DNA of 42,403 nt from Candidatus Peregrinibacteria bacterium (GTDB taxonomy: Bacteria > Patescibacteriota > Gracilibacteria > UBA1369 > UM-FILTER-53-11), in contig JAHFJU010000005.1 of assembly GCA_023245725.1 (NCBI GenBank), forward strand, positions 1-42,403, written 5' to 3'. The position numbers and the translations under genes are program-made. Positions 24,054 to 32,659 of this stretch are shown in pieces (positions within the stretch are counted from its first letter, which is position 1; every line of letters starts with the position of its first letter). The notes under the pieces are model-generated. The model was not told the DNA's origin. It searched no databases and saw only the letters and a list, made by a program, of their open reading frames with translations.

Positions 24054-25610
24054 CTAGCGACCACCGGCAATCTCTGCGCCGGCAGACTTACGCGCTGTAC
24101 TGGTAGACTTTGTGTTACGAATAGTTACTATGCGAATTTTTCCCGGATAGCCGCCTTTTGCTTCAACTTTTTTTGCGATTTCATCTGCAAGAGGTTGAAG
24201 GTTCTGGTCATACAATTTTTCATGATCAACAATTACGCGAAGCTCACGACCAGCATTTATTGCAAATGCTTTTCTAACTCCAGCAGACTCAAAAGCTGTG
24301 TTTTGGAGCTCAATAATTCGCTCAACGTAGCGGTCTGTAGACTCTGCTCGAGCGCCTGGACGACCAGCAGAAATTGCGTCGGCTGCTTTAACAATGAGAG
24401 CCTCAACAGTTTCTTGCGGAATCGCATCGTGATGAGTCCATGCTGCGTGAACTATCTCCCAAGAGAAACCATATTTTTCAAGTAATTCTTTTGAAAGATA
24501 ATCGTGAGAACCACCAACTTCTTGATCGATTGCTTTTCCAAGATCATGAAAGAATCCACCAAGAAATGCTGTTCTTTCATCTGCGCCAATACGTGCGGCG
24601 ATTAAACGTGCAAAGTAACCAACCTCGGCACAGTGGCGCATAACGTTTTGGCCAAAACTTGTTCTATATTTCAAACGACCAACCAGCACAGCAAAATCAG
24701 GAGGCATATTTAGAACCCCAATCTCTTTTAAAATGCGCATTCCTTCAACTTGCAACAGACGCTCAACCTCTGCAACCGCGCGCTCTTTTACCTTAACAAT
24801 AACATCTTCATTTATAATTTTTTCACGCATCAGAAACTCCATTCCGATACGAGCAGTTTCTTCAGCTACTATATTAAAACAGCTGATAATAATTGTATTT
24901 GGCTCATCGTTAAATATTACATCGACACCAAACAGCTCTTCAAAAAATGCAATTAAACGACCACCGCGGCCTACAATTCGCCCTTTCACTTCGTCGTGAA
25001 GAACTTTTATTTTCGCCATGTTAGGAGAACGAGCAGCACCAGAACTGTAACGGCAAATGCACTCAGACAGTACCGCGCGCGCGTCTTTATTCACCGTTTC
25101 TTGAGCCAACTCTTGCGCGCGCGCCAAACGCAACTCCGCATCGTGAGTAAACTCCGCGGAATATTTATTCATTAACTCTTCGCGTGCGCTATCGCGTGTA
25201 ACTCCTGTAAGACGAATTAAATCATCTGCCAAACGTTTTTCAATTTCTTCACACTGCTGTCGAATTTGTTTAACAGCAGACTCTTCGTTGTCATATTCTT
25301 TTTGCATTTCTGCAATTCGAGCATCGCGTTTTGCAAGCGACTGAGCCTTTACATCAATCATTTTGTTTAGAGTGTCCGCCTCAAGAGAAAGCTCTTTTTC
25401 GTCGAACACAATCTGTTTGCGAATTTCATCGGCCTTCAAATTTGCACGAGTAATCAACTCTTTTTTTTGAGTCTGAACTTCAGAATCAAGATCTTCGATT
25501 TTTCGCTCGTAATCATCTTGGCTGTATGGCTTTGGTTTTAAAACATAGGCTCCGAACAGAAACCCTCCGCCCAAGCCTGCTAACAATAAGACTAAATCTA
25601 ATAATGGCAT
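24054..25610 (-). CDS. rny: Ribonuclease Y
   Basis: RNase Y is a membrane-anchored endoribonuclease that starts mRNA decay. The 518-residue protein has an N-terminal membrane helix (about 3-25), a long coiled coil (about 30-180), a KH domain (about 205-270; VKGRIVGRGGRLIAFFEELFGVD) and an HD domain (about 330-430) with FFHDLGKA and AWTHHD. It ends in a conserved VTIRNTKS stretch plus a short alanine/glycine tail. The length is normal. TATACT lies 9 nt before the start. It is followed on the opposite side by the LamG surface-protein gene, transcribed toward it. Confidence 0.96.
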   Translation of the reverse strand: MPLLDLVLLLAGLGGGFLFGAYVLKPKPYSQDDYERKIEDLDSEVQTQKKELITRANLKADEIRKQIVFDEKELSLEADTLNKMIDVKAQSLAKRDARIAEMQKEYDNEESAVKQIRQQCEEIEKRLADDLIRLTGVTRDSAREELMNKYSAEFTHDAELRLARAQELAQETVNKDARAVLSECICRYSSGAARSPNMAKIKVLHDEVKGRIVGRGGRLIAFFEELFGVDVIFNDEPNTIIISCFNIVAEETARIGMEFLMREKIINEDVIVKVKERAVAEVERLLQVEGMRILKEIGVLNMPPDFAVLVGRLKYRTSFGQNVMRHCAEVGYFARLIAARIGADERTAFLGGFFHDLGKAIDQEVGGSHDYLSKELLEKYGFSWEIVHAAWTHHDAIPQETVEALIVKAADAISAGRPGARAESTDRYVERIIELQNTAFESAGVRKAFAINAGRELRVIVDHEKLYDQNLQPLADEIAKKVEAKGGYPGKIRIVTIRNTKSTSTARKSAGAEIAGGR

Positions 25611-25619
25611 AGTGATGGC

Positions 25620-25625
25620 AGTATA
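25620..25625 (-). promoter_or_regulatory. -10 box of rny (short leader)
   Basis: TATACT on the minus strand ends 9 nt before the ATG at 25610. Confidence 0.5.
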
Positions 25626-25667
25626 CCATAAATCGTTGAAAAAAAAGGCACCGATACTACTGGGTAG

Positions 25668-27458
25668 TTATCTCAATTGAGGCATCGCTTTTCTGCCTAT
25701 AAACCAGCCCAAACCGCCTAGAATAAGCGCGAAAATCAATGTCGAATATTCAGGAACCGGCGCTGGTGGATCTGGGGGAGCCGTCGGTGGATCGCCACCG
25801 CCTCCAGGAGGAGGAGAAGAGCCTTCAATAACTCCGTAGCTGTCAAAATGCGGAACAGTAAAAGTTAATACATTGCCAGAACAATAGTCAGCAGTACACG
25901 CAGGAGTCGAATTTGCATCACACACTTGCCCGTTAGCAATTATATCGCTGGCGTTTGTTCTAAATGTGCTGTCGTAATAAATCGTGTACGAAGTACAATC
26001 ATTCACATTCATAGAAACAGTCGCCTCGGAATCAAACGCACCCAGCAAACCAGAAGCATTCACACTAACATAATCAGAACCGACCGAAACATTGCTATTA
26101 AAATCTTGCTGACGTACATCAAGGTCATTTGTCCAAGTTAAATTGCCATACTGGTTACCCAAACGAAGTCCTGACACAGCAGCTAAATTACTTTCTACTG
26201 AAAGATCGGTAGTGCCGTATGGTGCAGAAAAATTACTGCTCAAAACTCCTATTGAAGGAGTTCCTATTGAAACTGATTTTATGTCTGGAGAATAAGAAGT
26301 ATTGCTCGTTTCAAGTGTTGCCTGATATTGGAAATAACGACCAGCTGAAACTACGCCCGAAAGGCTAAATGAAGGGAGTGCAGTTGTGTTTGAATCCTGT
26401 TCTTCAAAATATGAGCCACTTGTACCGTCAGGGCCTACGTAAGATTCAGACGTACACGACGAACCGCAAGAACGAACCTGAAAGCGTACACGTTCGGTTC
26501 CGCGTTTATATAAATTGAGAATTTCAGACGCACCCAAAGAGCGGCTATAAACTGAGACTTCATCAATATTTCCAACGAAATAACCACTATTTAAATTAGA
26601 ATAATCACGACCTATAACCGCCGCTGCACCTGTATCAGTGATTGGACTGGTTGCTTGCTCCGTCTGAACAACACCATCAATATACAAAAGAAACTTACCG
26701 CCTGTTTTTACGGCAGCAATATGATGCCAATTTGAATCAGTATAAGCAGAGTTGGACTTTGAAACCGTATTTAATGCGCTGTTATTGCCAGCGATAACCT
26801 GAAATTTATTGTCAGATCTTAATGTTATTGCGTATCCCTTATAATTTCCCCCAATCAAAGTAAATTTGCTAAAAATACCGCGAGAAGTGCCATTACCTCC
26901 TGTAATTTTTACCCAAGCGGAAATTGTCGGAGTCGACGTTAGTTGTAAGTTCGCGCTATTAGTGAGAGTTACATAATCTCCGGTGCCATCAAAAAGAAGT
27001 GAACTGTTAAATTCACCCGTACTCGAATATGTAGGATTTCCGCTCACCGTTCCTGAAATACTACTACCAGAGGTATCGTCTAATGAACCACTCGATTCGT
27101 TCATATGCATGAGCAAAACATTGTTAGTCATGTTGGCGTTTCCCGTACTGTAAGCCGTTTCTGACACAGCAGAATTTGGAAGCTCTTTTAAATAAGGCTG
27201 TGAAGGAGTCCACCCAAAAGTGCTCCAGCTGGTTGAAGTTAACGCGTCAATTATGCGAGATGTGTAGGTTCCGGTACCAGCGGTTTTTCCGGTGGAGTTT
27301 AATTCTTGCCATGAACTACCGGAATTCCACTGAGTATTTGAGAGAGTGCCAGCGCCAAAGCCATATGTAGCATCGCTAGAATTGTCAGCAAAATCAGCAA
27401 AAACAACTGACGGAAATACCAGTAGCAGTAACAAGGCGAGAGCAATTAATCGTTTCAT
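25668..27458 (-). CDS. Secreted LamG/concanavalin-like surface protein with VPEYSTL C-terminal anchor
   Basis: The 596-residue protein begins with a signal peptide (MKRLIALALLLLLVFPSVVFA). A LamG/concanavalin-A-like domain spans about 105-315 (VLLMHMNESSGSLDDTSG, SLLFDGTGDYV, SNWHHIAAVKTGGKFLLYID, IDEVSVYSRSLGASEI). A second beta-rich region follows, with cysteine pairs. A proline/glycine linker (about 545-568) leads to a C-terminal VPEYSTL, a hydrophobic helix and a basic tail (GRKAMPQLR). That tripartite end resembles PEP/PEF-CTERM sorting signals handled by exosortase-like enzymes; no such enzyme is in the window. It probably binds carbohydrate or protein ligands outside the cell. Confidence 0.85.
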   Translation of the reverse strand: MKRLIALALLLLLVFPSVVFADFADNSSDATYGFGAGTLSNTQWNSGSSWQELNSTGKTAGTGTYTSRIIDALTSTSWSTFGWTPSQPYLKELPNSAVSETAYSTGNANMTNNVLLMHMNESSGSLDDTSGSSISGTVSGNPTYSSTGEFNSSLLFDGTGDYVTLTNSANLQLTSTPTISAWVKITGGNGTSRGIFSKFTLIGGNYKGYAITLRSDNKFQVIAGNNSALNTVSKSNSAYTDSNWHHIAAVKTGGKFLLYIDGVVQTEQATSPITDTGAAAVIGRDYSNLNSGYFVGNIDEVSVYSRSLGASEILNLYKRGTERVRFQVRSCGSSCTSESYVGPDGTSGSYFEEQDSNTTALPSFSLSGVVSAGRYFQYQATLETSNTSYSPDIKSVSIGTPSIGVLSSNFSAPYGTTDLSVESNLAAVSGLRLGNQYGNLTWTNDLDVRQQDFNSNVSVGSDYVSVNASGLLGAFDSEATVSMNVNDCTSYTIYYDSTFRTNASDIIANGQVCDANSTPACTADYCSGNVLTFTVPHFDSYGVIEGSSPPPGGGGDPPTAPPDPPAPVPEYSTLIFALILGGLGWFIGRKAMPQLR

Positions 27459-27505
27459 ATTTGTTTGAGTTAAAAACGCACCAATATTAGCAGAGGCATG
27501 AAAAA

Positions 27506-28792
27506 CTAAAAAGGAGATGTTTCGTGCAAATCCCTAACAATTTTTTCAAGTTCCTTTATTACAATTTCAATTTCTTTTTCTGTTGTTGAGTGACCGAGAG
27601 TGAAGCGAGTTGCAGAGCGGCTCCACACATCATCGGCAACCTCGCCGCCTAAAGCGGCTATCACATGTGATTTTTCCATAGACCCTGACGAACAGGCAGA
27701 ACCGCTTGAGGCTGCGATTTTAGCCATGTCGAGTCTAACCAAAATCGTCTCACCATGAAGACCCATAAATGAAACATTCACATTATTTGGCAATCTTTTT
27801 TCACGTGAACCGTTGAGTCGCGTATTTGGAATTTTCAAAATTCCGTCAATCAATTTGTCACGCAAAATAAGTAGGCGAGAGCTTTCTTCTTCACGATTTT
27901 CTTGTGCAAATTCCAGTGCCGCCGCAAATCCGACAATACCTGCGACATTTTCAGTTCCCGATCTCATGCGATATTCTTGGCCGCCACCGAGTAACTGAGG
28001 AATGAGTTTTACCGCTCCGTGAGCGCCACCGCGAACATACAAACAACCAACTCCTTTTGGCCCATAGATTTTTCCACTATTGAGAGTCATAGAATCGACA
28101 CCGAGTTCATCTACATTTAAAGAAAGATACGGAGCACCCTGACATGCATCGGTATGCAACAGCGCAGAAAAACAAAAAGGAGTTCGTGCCGACGAAAATT
28201 CGGCATTTTTTTTCTTCAAAATAGACGCACACTCGCGTACTGGTTGAACAGTACCAATCTCATTGTTCGCATACATAATCGAGACAAAAACAGTCTCATT
28301 GGTAATCGCTTTTTCAAAATCTTCTAAACTAATTACGCCGTCTTCACCAACATCGAGATACGTTACTCTGAAGCCTTTTTTCGCTAGCTCTTCAATTGGC
28401 ATAAGCACCGATTCATGCTCGATTTTTGTTGTAATAATATGAGGCACAAAGGTTGATTCTACATCAACAACGCGCTCTGAAAATTCAGCACCTTCATCAT
28501 ATTTCCCCCTCCGAATCTCCTCTAAATTTTGAAGTATAAATTCTCCAACTCCTTTAATAAAAAGTGAATTCGACTCAGTACCGCCACTTGTAAAAATAAC
28601 CTCGGATTGTTTAGCGCCGACAATTGAAGCAACTTTTTCACGACTTTCATCGACGGCATGACGAGCACGTTGACCAGCCTTATGCAACGACGACGGATTT
28701 GCAAACTCCGTACTCAAATAAGGCATCATCGCCTCGAGAACACGTGGGTCGAGCGGCGTTGCGGCGGAATGATCTAGATAAATTTCAGACAT
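27506..28792 (-). CDS. Cysteine desulfurase (NifS/IscS family)
   Basis: This PLP enzyme takes sulfur from cysteine for Fe-S clusters and thio-modified tRNA. The N-terminus YLDHSAATPLDPRVLEAM, TSGGTESNS, HTDACQG and the PLP-lysine region NSGKIYGPKGVGCLYV are clear, as is the persulfide cysteine loop SSGSACSSGS. At 428 residues it is 30-40 longer than usual, with insertions near 95-115 and 195-210. The His that normally precedes the PLP Lys (SxHK) is Gly here. It could serve the Fe-S enzymes LipA and IspG in this window. It is divergent from the gene at 28815 with overlapping -10-like sequences. Confidence 0.93.
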   Translation of the reverse strand: MSEIYLDHSAATPLDPRVLEAMMPYLSTEFANPSSLHKAGQRARHAVDESREKVASIVGAKQSEVIFTSGGTESNSLFIKGVGEFILQNLEEIRRGKYDEGAEFSERVVDVESTFVPHIITTKIEHESVLMPIEELAKKGFRVTYLDVGEDGVISLEDFEKAITNETVFVSIMYANNEIGTVQPVRECASILKKKNAEFSSARTPFCFSALLHTDACQGAPYLSLNVDELGVDSMTLNSGKIYGPKGVGCLYVRGGAHGAVKLIPQLLGGGQEYRMRSGTENVAGIVGFAAALEFAQENREEESSRLLILRDKLIDGILKIPNTRLNGSREKRLPNNVNVSFMGLHGETILVRLDMAKIAASSGSACSSGSMEKSHVIAALGGEVADDVWSRSATRFTLGHSTTEKEIEIVIKELEKIVRDLHETSPF

Positions 28793-28814
28793 AAGGAGTA
28801 TATTCTTTTCACGA

Positions 28815-29777
28815 ATGGGTGATCGGGGTAAAAAAATTGCGGTTCATATTCTCTCCATCGGGCTTGTGGCTGCGGTTTTTTTCGTTCTAGGCAGAGAGAT
28901 TTCGTCGCAGTGGCACCTGATTAAAAATTATGAGTTTCATCTGAAGTGGCATCTCGTTCTATTAGCTACAGGAGTGTACAGTATATCATTCTTTTTCCTC
29001 GCAACAGGCTGGTGGCTGCTGTTAAGAAACGTAAATACTCCAATAAAATACTGGGACGCAATTATTTTCTTTTTCATAAGTCTGCCATGCAAATATATTC
29101 CGGGAAAAATATGGACAGCCGTCGCACGAACAAAACTCTGCAAAAAATATTCTGTCAGCACCAGCGTATGTTTTTTAACAACTGGCATTGAGGGAATAAT
29201 GGAAATTTTGGCAGGAATTTATATTTCACTTTTCGCGGTAATTACATCAGTAGACTTTGGACAAGCTGCAAAAATCGGCGCAGGAGCATTTGTTGTTCTT
29301 GGCCTACTTCTGCTTATTCCTCGCATTTTCTACGTATTCATAAATATTTTTTTACGGCTTACTCATCAACCAATAATTTCACACGAAGGTCGCGTTGGGT
29401 TTAAAAAACTTCTCGTTGTTCAAGTCACGTTCGGCCTTGCAATGCTATTAATGGGTGTTTCTCAAGTAATATTTCTCAAGGCATTTACACGTGTTCCAAT
29501 GGAATACACATTGTACCTTGTAAGCCTCGGCACGTTTTCGTATGTCGCTAGCGTTCTCGCTTTTTTCACGCCAAGCGGACTAGGTGTCCGCGAAGGAGTC
29601 TGGTTCATTGCATTAAAAGGAATTGTGGTTGAATACATCGGCTTAATATTCGCCCTCGTCAGCAGATTATGGACAATAATAGTAGAAGCATTAATGTGCT
29701 CTATCGCCTTAGGATTCTTTTTGTTTTTGCGTGAGAATGGCGAAAAATCCAGCGAGGAGGGGAATGTGACCAAATAG
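28815..29777 (+). CDS. Lysylphosphatidylglycerol synthase-type membrane protein (UPF0104-like)
   Basis: The 320-residue integral membrane protein has about eight helices. Characteristic pieces are GWWLLLRN, FFFISLPCKYIPGKIWTAVARTKLCKK (the conserved P-G-K/R segment of the LPG-synthase TM family) and SVLAFFTPSGLGVREGVW (the conserved P-G-G-x-G-x-R-E type motif). Only the membrane flippase-like part is present, with no C-terminal aminoacyl-transferase domain. The family is common in lipid and glycolipid export contexts. A TATATT lies 10 nt upstream of the ATG. The last 69 bp overlap the convergent DoxX-like gene. Confidence 0.85.
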   Translation: MGDRGKKIAVHILSIGLVAAVFFVLGREISSQWHLIKNYEFHLKWHLVLLATGVYSISFFFLATGWWLLLRNVNTPIKYWDAIIFFFISLPCKYIPGKIWTAVARTKLCKKYSVSTSVCFLTTGIEGIMEILAGIYISLFAVITSVDFGQAAKIGAGAFVVLGLLLLIPRIFYVFINIFLRLTHQPIISHEGRVGFKKLLVVQVTFGLAMLLMGVSQVIFLKAFTRVPMEYTLYLVSLGTFSYVASVLAFFTPSGLGVREGVWFIALKGIVVEYIGLIFALVSRLWTIIVEALMCSIALGFFLFLRENGEKSSEEGNVTK

Positions 29778-30692
29778 CTCACCTAAGCCAAAAACAAATA
29801 TCGTTGCCGTGAATAGTCCTATTAATTTAAGCGAAACAATTCGGGGCAAAATGTTGAATATATATAGAATTCCAAACAACACGTAAGACAGACCAGCAGC
29901 ATAGACAAACATTTCATTCGTGAATCCAAACTGTGCCAAAAAATTAATGACGGGGTGTACTGCTAAAATAGCTAACGACATTTGTGGCGTTGTCAGCTTG
30001 AACAAAATCCCCATAGAAATAAAAGAAAGTCCGAAAAGAATACGCATTATTTTCATGGCTAGAACTTCATGGGCAGCTAACCAAGAATTAATTTTTCTAA
30101 GTTTTTCACAGAATAAAAATCCAACATTTGAAGGATTTCCAATTGCAAAAAGGTATACAAAAATTCCAGCGAGAGAAAGATAACTTAGTAAGTTTTTAAG
30201 TGGAAAAAATGCAAAAGCAGCACCATATAACAGGATTGAAATTGCGGCAGCAGGTCGCATAAAAATCCCTAGTACAAAGGCAAAACCGACAACATATTGA
30301 AGCACCCAAAGGGAGATTGAAAATGCAAGCGGAACAGCTTTCAAATGCAAATCCGGCGCAAATAATAGCCCCTGAGAACTTGCCATTATCATCAAAATTC
30401 CGATTGCTCCACGAACTAGTTGAGGAGCGAAAGCACTAACAGACGTAACTTTTTCTTCAATTTTTTTTGAGATTTTAAATTTATTTATGAATGGTCCGAT
30501 AAAAAGTGAAACGATCAATAAAACTACAAAACCGATCGTGATAGCAATCCGTGCCGCACTCCAATCAACAAAAAAATACGGTAGAGGCGACTGCATTTCT
30601 GGCGTACCGGCAAACCACTGTTCATGAGCAAACACAGCAGTTGGAATAAGAAGAGAAATAACAAATATAAGTTTTGAGAGGAGTTTTTTCAT
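29709..30692 (-). CDS. DoxX-like multi-pass membrane protein
   Basis: The 327-residue protein has a cleavable or anchoring N-terminal segment (MKKLLSKLIFVISLLIPTAVFA) followed by HEQWF and about eight hydrophobic helices. The region with RGAIGILMIMASSQGLLFAPDL, VLGIFMRPAAAISILLYG and RILFGLSFISMGILFK resembles two DoxX-type repeats. I cannot name the substrate. The promoter is TATAAT 6 nt before the start, inside the palindrome shared with lipA. The 3' end overlaps the convergent gene at 28815 by 69 bp. Confidence 0.75.
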   Translation of the reverse strand: MKKLLSKLIFVISLLIPTAVFAHEQWFAGTPEMQSPLPYFFVDWSAARIAITIGFVVLLIVSLFIGPFINKFKISKKIEEKVTSVSAFAPQLVRGAIGILMIMASSQGLLFAPDLHLKAVPLAFSISLWVLQYVVGFAFVLGIFMRPAAAISILLYGAAFAFFPLKNLLSYLSLAGIFVYLFAIGNPSNVGFLFCEKLRKINSWLAAHEVLAMKIMRILFGLSFISMGILFKLTTPQMSLAILAVHPVINFLAQFGFTNEMFVYAAGLSYVLFGILYIFNILPRIVSLKLIGLFTATIFVFGLGELFGHIPLLAGFFAILTQKQKES

Positions 30693-30698
30693 GCAACG

Positions 30699-30713
30699 AT
30701 TATACTGTATAAT
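30699..30713. promoter_or_regulatory. Palindromic, overlapping divergent promoter (lipA / DoxX-like)
   Basis: ATTATACTGTATAAT is a 15-bp palindrome with a single central base. Read on the plus strand its right arm is the TATAAT (30708-30713) for lipA, 8 nt before the ATG. Read on the minus strand its left arm is the TATAAT (30704-30699) for the DoxX-like gene, 6 nt before its ATG. The two start codons are 32 bp apart, so both transcripts must be nearly leaderless and RNA polymerase can probably occupy only one direction at a time. Confidence 0.7.
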
Positions 30714-30721
30714 GCTGCTCT

Positions 30722-31684
30722 ATGTCATGCAAAGGCTGTATTTACTCACGCGGCGCTAATGCAAACGCCGACACAATGGTTCACCTTGTACAAGGAGGAA
30801 TAAAAAAACCTGCATGGCTTAAAATGAAAGTCGGCTTGCCTAACGAAAAATTCGACAGAATTAATGCAATGGCAAAAGAGCTAAATTTGGCTACAGTATG
30901 CCAATCTGCACACTGCCCAAACGTGGCCGAATGTTGGAGTGGAGGAACAGCAACATTCATGTTAATGGGCGATACCTGCACTCGCGCGTGTAAATTTTGC
31001 AATGTAAAACACGGCAAACCGCAGCCGCTCGACCCAAATGAACCCAAAAATCTGGCCGAGGCAATCGGCAAAATGGGAGTTGATTACGCAGTGATTACTT
31101 GCGTTGACCGCGACGACGTCGAAGACGGCGGAGCGGGTCATTTCGCGGCATGTATTAGCCATCTTCGGGTTGCATATCCTAACGTAAAAGTTGAGGTTTT
31201 GGTCTCTGATTTTCAGGGCAAAAAAAAAGACATTCAAAAAGTTATCGACTCATCACCACATGTTTTTGCTCACAATATAGAAACTGTCGCGCGCCTACAA
31301 AAATCGGTTCGTGACCATCGCGCAAATTACGATCAATCTATAAGCGTTTTGAAATATGTGAAAGATTCACAACCCAAGATGCTCACAAAATCCTCGATAA
31401 TTGTTGGCTTAGGCGAAACCCCCGAAGAGGTGCTTGAAACAATGCGCGACTTGCGCGCGGTTGGTGTTGATTTTCTCACCCTCGGCCAGTATTTGCGACC
31501 GTCAAAATGGAACCTGCCCGTGAAAGAATATGTACCGCTTGAGCAGTATGCCATATACGAAAAAGAAGGCAAAAAAATGGGATTCAAATACGTAGCTGCC
31601 GGCCCATTTGTGAGGTCATCGTATAAGGCAGGGGAGCTGTATATGAAACAGAATTTGAGTACTCCTAATTGCACGAACTCTTAG
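30722..31684 (+). CDS. lipA: Lipoyl synthase
   Basis: LipA inserts two sulfurs into octanoylated lipoyl domains. The auxiliary cluster uses C60, C65 and C71 (CQSAHCPNVAECW). The radical-SAM cluster uses C86, C90 and C93 (CTRACKFC). The C-terminal RSSYKAGE carries the Ser ligand of the auxiliary cluster. The protein is 320 residues with an N-terminal extension containing MSCKGC (C3, C6), not part of the classic enzyme. Its natural client is the lipoyl domain of the E2 protein at 39829. The first ATG is 8 nt behind TATAAT. Its last 69 bp overlap the gene at 31616 on the other strand. Confidence 0.95.
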   Translation: MSCKGCIYSRGANANADTMVHLVQGGIKKPAWLKMKVGLPNEKFDRINAMAKELNLATVCQSAHCPNVAECWSGGTATFMLMGDTCTRACKFCNVKHGKPQPLDPNEPKNLAEAIGKMGVDYAVITCVDRDDVEDGGAGHFAACISHLRVAYPNVKVEVLVSDFQGKKKDIQKVIDSSPHVFAHNIETVARLQKSVRDHRANYDQSISVLKYVKDSQPKMLTKSSIIVGLGETPEEVLETMRDLRAVGVDFLTLGQYLRPSKWNLPVKEYVPLEQYAIYEKEGKKMGFKYVAAGPFVRSSYKAGELYMKQNLSTPNCTNS

Positions 31685-32527
31685 CCCCTCGCTTTCCAAA
31701 AAATCCGCCGTAAGAATAATATCGCGAGCACACTTTTGAAGTGCAACACAGACCTTTTCAGGCTCAACCGTACGCCTTTTTAAATCTAAACTTCCATCGA
31801 TATTAACTCTATCAATCAGCAAACTGCGCCAGTCGTATAAACCAAGTTTATGAGTAGAAACTCCAGTCAAACTACGATCAAGAAGCTCAATAACATTCGG
31901 CACTTCTGAATCTGGCGTAATTGAACATCGAGCAAATGGAAGATTTTCGGCATTCGGGAAATTAGGATCGCGGCGACAAGAAAAATTAACTTCGCCTCTT
32001 ATTTCTTCTGTAACAAAACTCATAAAATCACCCGCCTCGTCTGGGTGATATAAGCAATTAAGGCTGCTTCCATCTGGATGTATCAGCTGCATTTGTGGAA
32101 CACAAAATGAATCGTACACTCCATGTCGATCTACCGATTGATGTTCAACCAAACCACGTTCATGAAAATCCAAATCAGTACTTTTTAAAAACGAAACACG
32201 TTCATAAATTGATTGAGCACCAACCAAAGTACATGGAACTCTACTTCTAAAAAGCAACTCCGCATCGAGGCCATACGTAAGCGACCATTTTACATTTTCG
32301 TGTTCATTAGCAAGGCCAAGGCGCCCAACAAAATTACCGGCATTCAAAACACGTTGGCGCATCACCTCTGCTAAAGATAAAATCTTATTATCTCTATTAA
32401 TTGCCGCAAGCATCGACAAAAAAACACCGCGTAATTCATTAAGCGCCGAGTACAACTCTCCTACTGCAAGTTCAAATGAGTTATCAGCCGAAGCGTCCTG
32501 AATTCGCGATCCAATTTCTAACTCCAT
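31616..32527 (-). CDS. Hypothetical protein (303 aa)
   Basis: I do not recognise this family. It has no signal peptide or membrane helix. Residues 1-75 look helical; the middle is mixed with several histidines and cysteines (HERGLVEHQSVDRHG, CVPQMQLIHPDGSSLNCLYHPDEAGDF); the C-terminus is helical again (EKVCVALQKCARDIILTADFLE). The start at 32527 is supported by TATAGT 7 nt upstream. The final ~23 codons run antisense to the lipA end; the last residues (HIQLPCLIR) may be neutral extension. It sits between lipA and E1-alpha but on the opposite strand, so a link to lipoate is only positional. Confidence 0.7.
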   Translation of the reverse strand: MELEIGSRIQDASADNSFELAVGELYSALNELRGVFLSMLAAINRDNKILSLAEVMRQRVLNAGNFVGRLGLANEHENVKWSLTYGLDAELLFRSRVPCTLVGAQSIYERVSFLKSTDLDFHERGLVEHQSVDRHGVYDSFCVPQMQLIHPDGSSLNCLYHPDEAGDFMSFVTEEIRGEVNFSCRRDPNFPNAENLPFARCSITPDSEVPNVIELLDRSLTGVSTHKLGLYDWRSLLIDRVNIDGSLDLKRRTVEPEKVCVALQKCARDIILTADFLESEGLRVRAIRSTQILFHIQLPCLIR

Positions 32528-32534
32528 CTAGTTT

Positions 32535-32540
32535 ACTATA
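32535..32540 (-). promoter_or_regulatory. -10 box of the gene ending at 32527
   Basis: TATAGT on the minus strand ends 7 nt before the ATG at 32527. Confidence 0.45.
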
Positions 32541-32623
32541 CCCCCGAATCGAATTCCGTCAATTGTTTCTGCCCGATATAAAGACGCTACTGCCCAATCC
32601 TTTCGAACCTGATAGCAAAGGCT

Positions 32624-32651
32624 TTGCCATACTCTCAGTTGCCTCTATAAT
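32624..32651 (+). promoter_or_regulatory. Promoter of E1-alpha, leaderless spacing
   Basis: TTGCCA (32624-32629) and a consensus TATAAT (32646-32651) are separated by 16 bp. The ATG at 32660 follows the -10 by 8 nt. Confidence 0.65.
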
Positions 32652-32659
32652 GCTCCCAC

